6,691 nucleotides of DNA from Planctomycetaceae bacterium (GTDB lineage Bacteria > Planctomycetota > Planctomycetia > Planctomycetales > Planctomycetaceae): the NCBI GenBank assembly GCA_020426065.1, contig JAGQQT010000229.1, positions 1 through 6,691 of the forward strand, in the 5' to 3' direction. Positions 5,883 through 6,691 of the stretch are shown here, piece by piece (positions within the stretch are counted from its first letter, which is position 1; every line of letters starts with the position of its first letter). A model generated the notes under the pieces. That model made no database searches and was not told the origin of the DNA. It was given only the letters and a program-made list of their open reading frames with translations. Both the position numbers and the translations under genes were made by a program.

Positions 5883-6691
5883 ATGCTCAAAAAATACCTT
5901 ACAAAACTCTTTTCAAACCGTACCTGTAAACGTCGCGTCGGACGACGATCAGTCTGGGTACGTCAAGTTCAGCTTGAAAGACTTGAAGATCGGCAACTTC
6001 TGACCGCGAACATCGCGACCGGATACGGTACGAATCAGTTCGTCGAAGACATCGCCTCGGACTTTGGTGGGAAGGTCGTTGACATCAATGGCGACGGCGC
6101 CTTGGACGTCATCGGGGACACCGTCCATATCCGTAACGGAGGTGGCTGGTTGACGTACGCTAACGGTCCCGGCGTTGGAACGCTCGTCGATATCGACGGA
6201 GACAACGACCTGGATGTCGTTCGCGGTCGACATTGGGTGGAAAACCTTGGTGGCGGAACGAGCTGGCTACAACACGAAGTTGCCACCGTAGCCAGCGGCG
6301 TTGTCCATGTCAGTTCCGATGTTGCGGACTTCGATCGCGATGGTGACATGGATATCGTGATCAGTCGCGAGAGTAAAATCCACTGGTTCGAGAACGTCAA
6401 TGGCGACGCATCCACCTGGACAGAGCATACAGTTATCAGTGGCTCTCCATTCGACTTCGTCGCGACTGCGGCTGGGGACATGGACAACGACGGCGACATG
6501 GATGTCGTTGTGAGCGCAAACGATTATGTGATCCTGTGGTTAGAAAACCTGGGTCGCGGTGCATTCGTAGACTACTTCTACAATCAGATTGGCAGCACAG
6601 CCGATGATGGGCGAGTATATACATCGGCATCGACCCTGAATGTGGGCGATTTTGACCAGGATGGGCGTACCGATGTGATTGCCGTTGATAC
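5883..6691 (+). CDS. FG-GAP/VCBS repeat protein with LEPR-XLL-type N-terminus (3' end outside window)
   Basis: The open frame has no stop before the window edge; 269 complete codons are visible. The N-terminus is strongly basic (KRRVGRRSVWVRQ, 16-28) and runs into LERLEDRQLLTA (31-42). This is the LExLExRxLL motif that marks the start of many large planctomycete exported or surface proteins. No ordinary hydrophobic signal peptide is visible. Then come at least five FG-GAP/VCBS-type units with aspartate-rich calcium-loop motifs: DINGDGALD (67-75), DIDGDNDLD (103-111), DFDRDGDMD (149-157), DMDNDGDMD (199-207) and DFDQDGRTD (256-264). Repeats of this kind fold into a beta-propeller and are usually extracellular. 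In such proteins later domains often include cadherin, dockerin or autotransporter-like parts, but none can be seen here. It sits 349 nt behind the kinase operon with its own ribosome site, so it is probably transcribed separately. Its function is unknown; adhesion or surface structure is a guess from the family. It could be a target of the sigma factor, but nothing in the sequence shows that. Confidence 0.88.
   Translation, partial: MLKKYLTKLFSNRTCKRRVGRRSVWVRQVQLERLEDRQLLTANIATGYGTNQFVEDIASDFGGKVVDINGDGALDVIGDTVHIRNGGGWLTYANGPGVGTLVDIDGDNDLDVVRGRHWVENLGGGTSWLQHEVATVASGVVHVSSDVADFDRDGDMDIVISRESKIHWFENVNGDASTWTEHTVISGSPFDFVATAAGDMDNDGDMDVVVSANDYVILWLENLGRGAFVDYFYNQIGSTADDGRVYTSASTLNVGDFDQDGRTDVIAVD

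Noticed and set aside
6035..6499. 154-codon frame on the minus strand opposite the FG-GAP gene.
   Set aside because: It is a shadow of the repeat-encoding frame: the Ser/Thr/Pro-rich translation follows from the antisense of Asp/Gly-rich codons, and the + strand frame has clear domain motifs.

Overview
The window reads as chromosomal DNA of a planctomycete (Planctomycetota). Three things suggest this: an ECF sigma factor of the LQPTALVHEAYLRL type directly followed by transmembrane Ser/Thr kinases, a kinase fused to a large WD40 domain, and a downstream FG-GAP/VCBS protein that starts with the LExLExRxLL (LEPR-XLL type) N-terminal motif. No genus can be assigned from sequence alone. Everything recognisable is on the + strand. 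There are no RNA genes, insertion sequences, CRISPR arrays or phage genes.

Layout: 1-118 is a leader without a convincing promoter or ribosome site. 119-679 is the ECF sigma factor. 663-2291 is a membrane Ser/Thr kinase that overlaps the sigma gene by 17 nt. 2294-5533 is a second, paralogous membrane kinase carrying fourteen WD40 repeats, starting 2 nt after the first kinase. These three genes form one tight operon. 5534-5882 is a 349-nt gene-free, partly AT-rich interval holding a stem-loop and a set of helically phased T-tracts. 5883 to the window edge is the 5' part of a large secreted or surface-type FG-GAP repeat protein, probably its own transcription unit.

How it may work: both kinases have complete catalytic residues in the cytoplasmic half, one transmembrane helix, and a C-terminal part predicted to lie outside the cytoplasm. 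That part is a 14-blade WD40 array in the second kinase and an unrecognised ~137-residue region in the first. The operon has no anti-sigma gene. In the sigma factor, the acidic region 2.2 motif (DAED in ordinary ECFs) is replaced by QPTA, including a threonine. This matches the logic of ECF43-type sigma factors, which are switched on by threonine phosphorylation. The attractive inference is a one-operon signalling route: an envelope sensor drives a kinase, which phosphorylates the sigma factor and changes transcription. Two kinases with different sensor ends would feed one sigma factor. The sequence does not prove this wiring.
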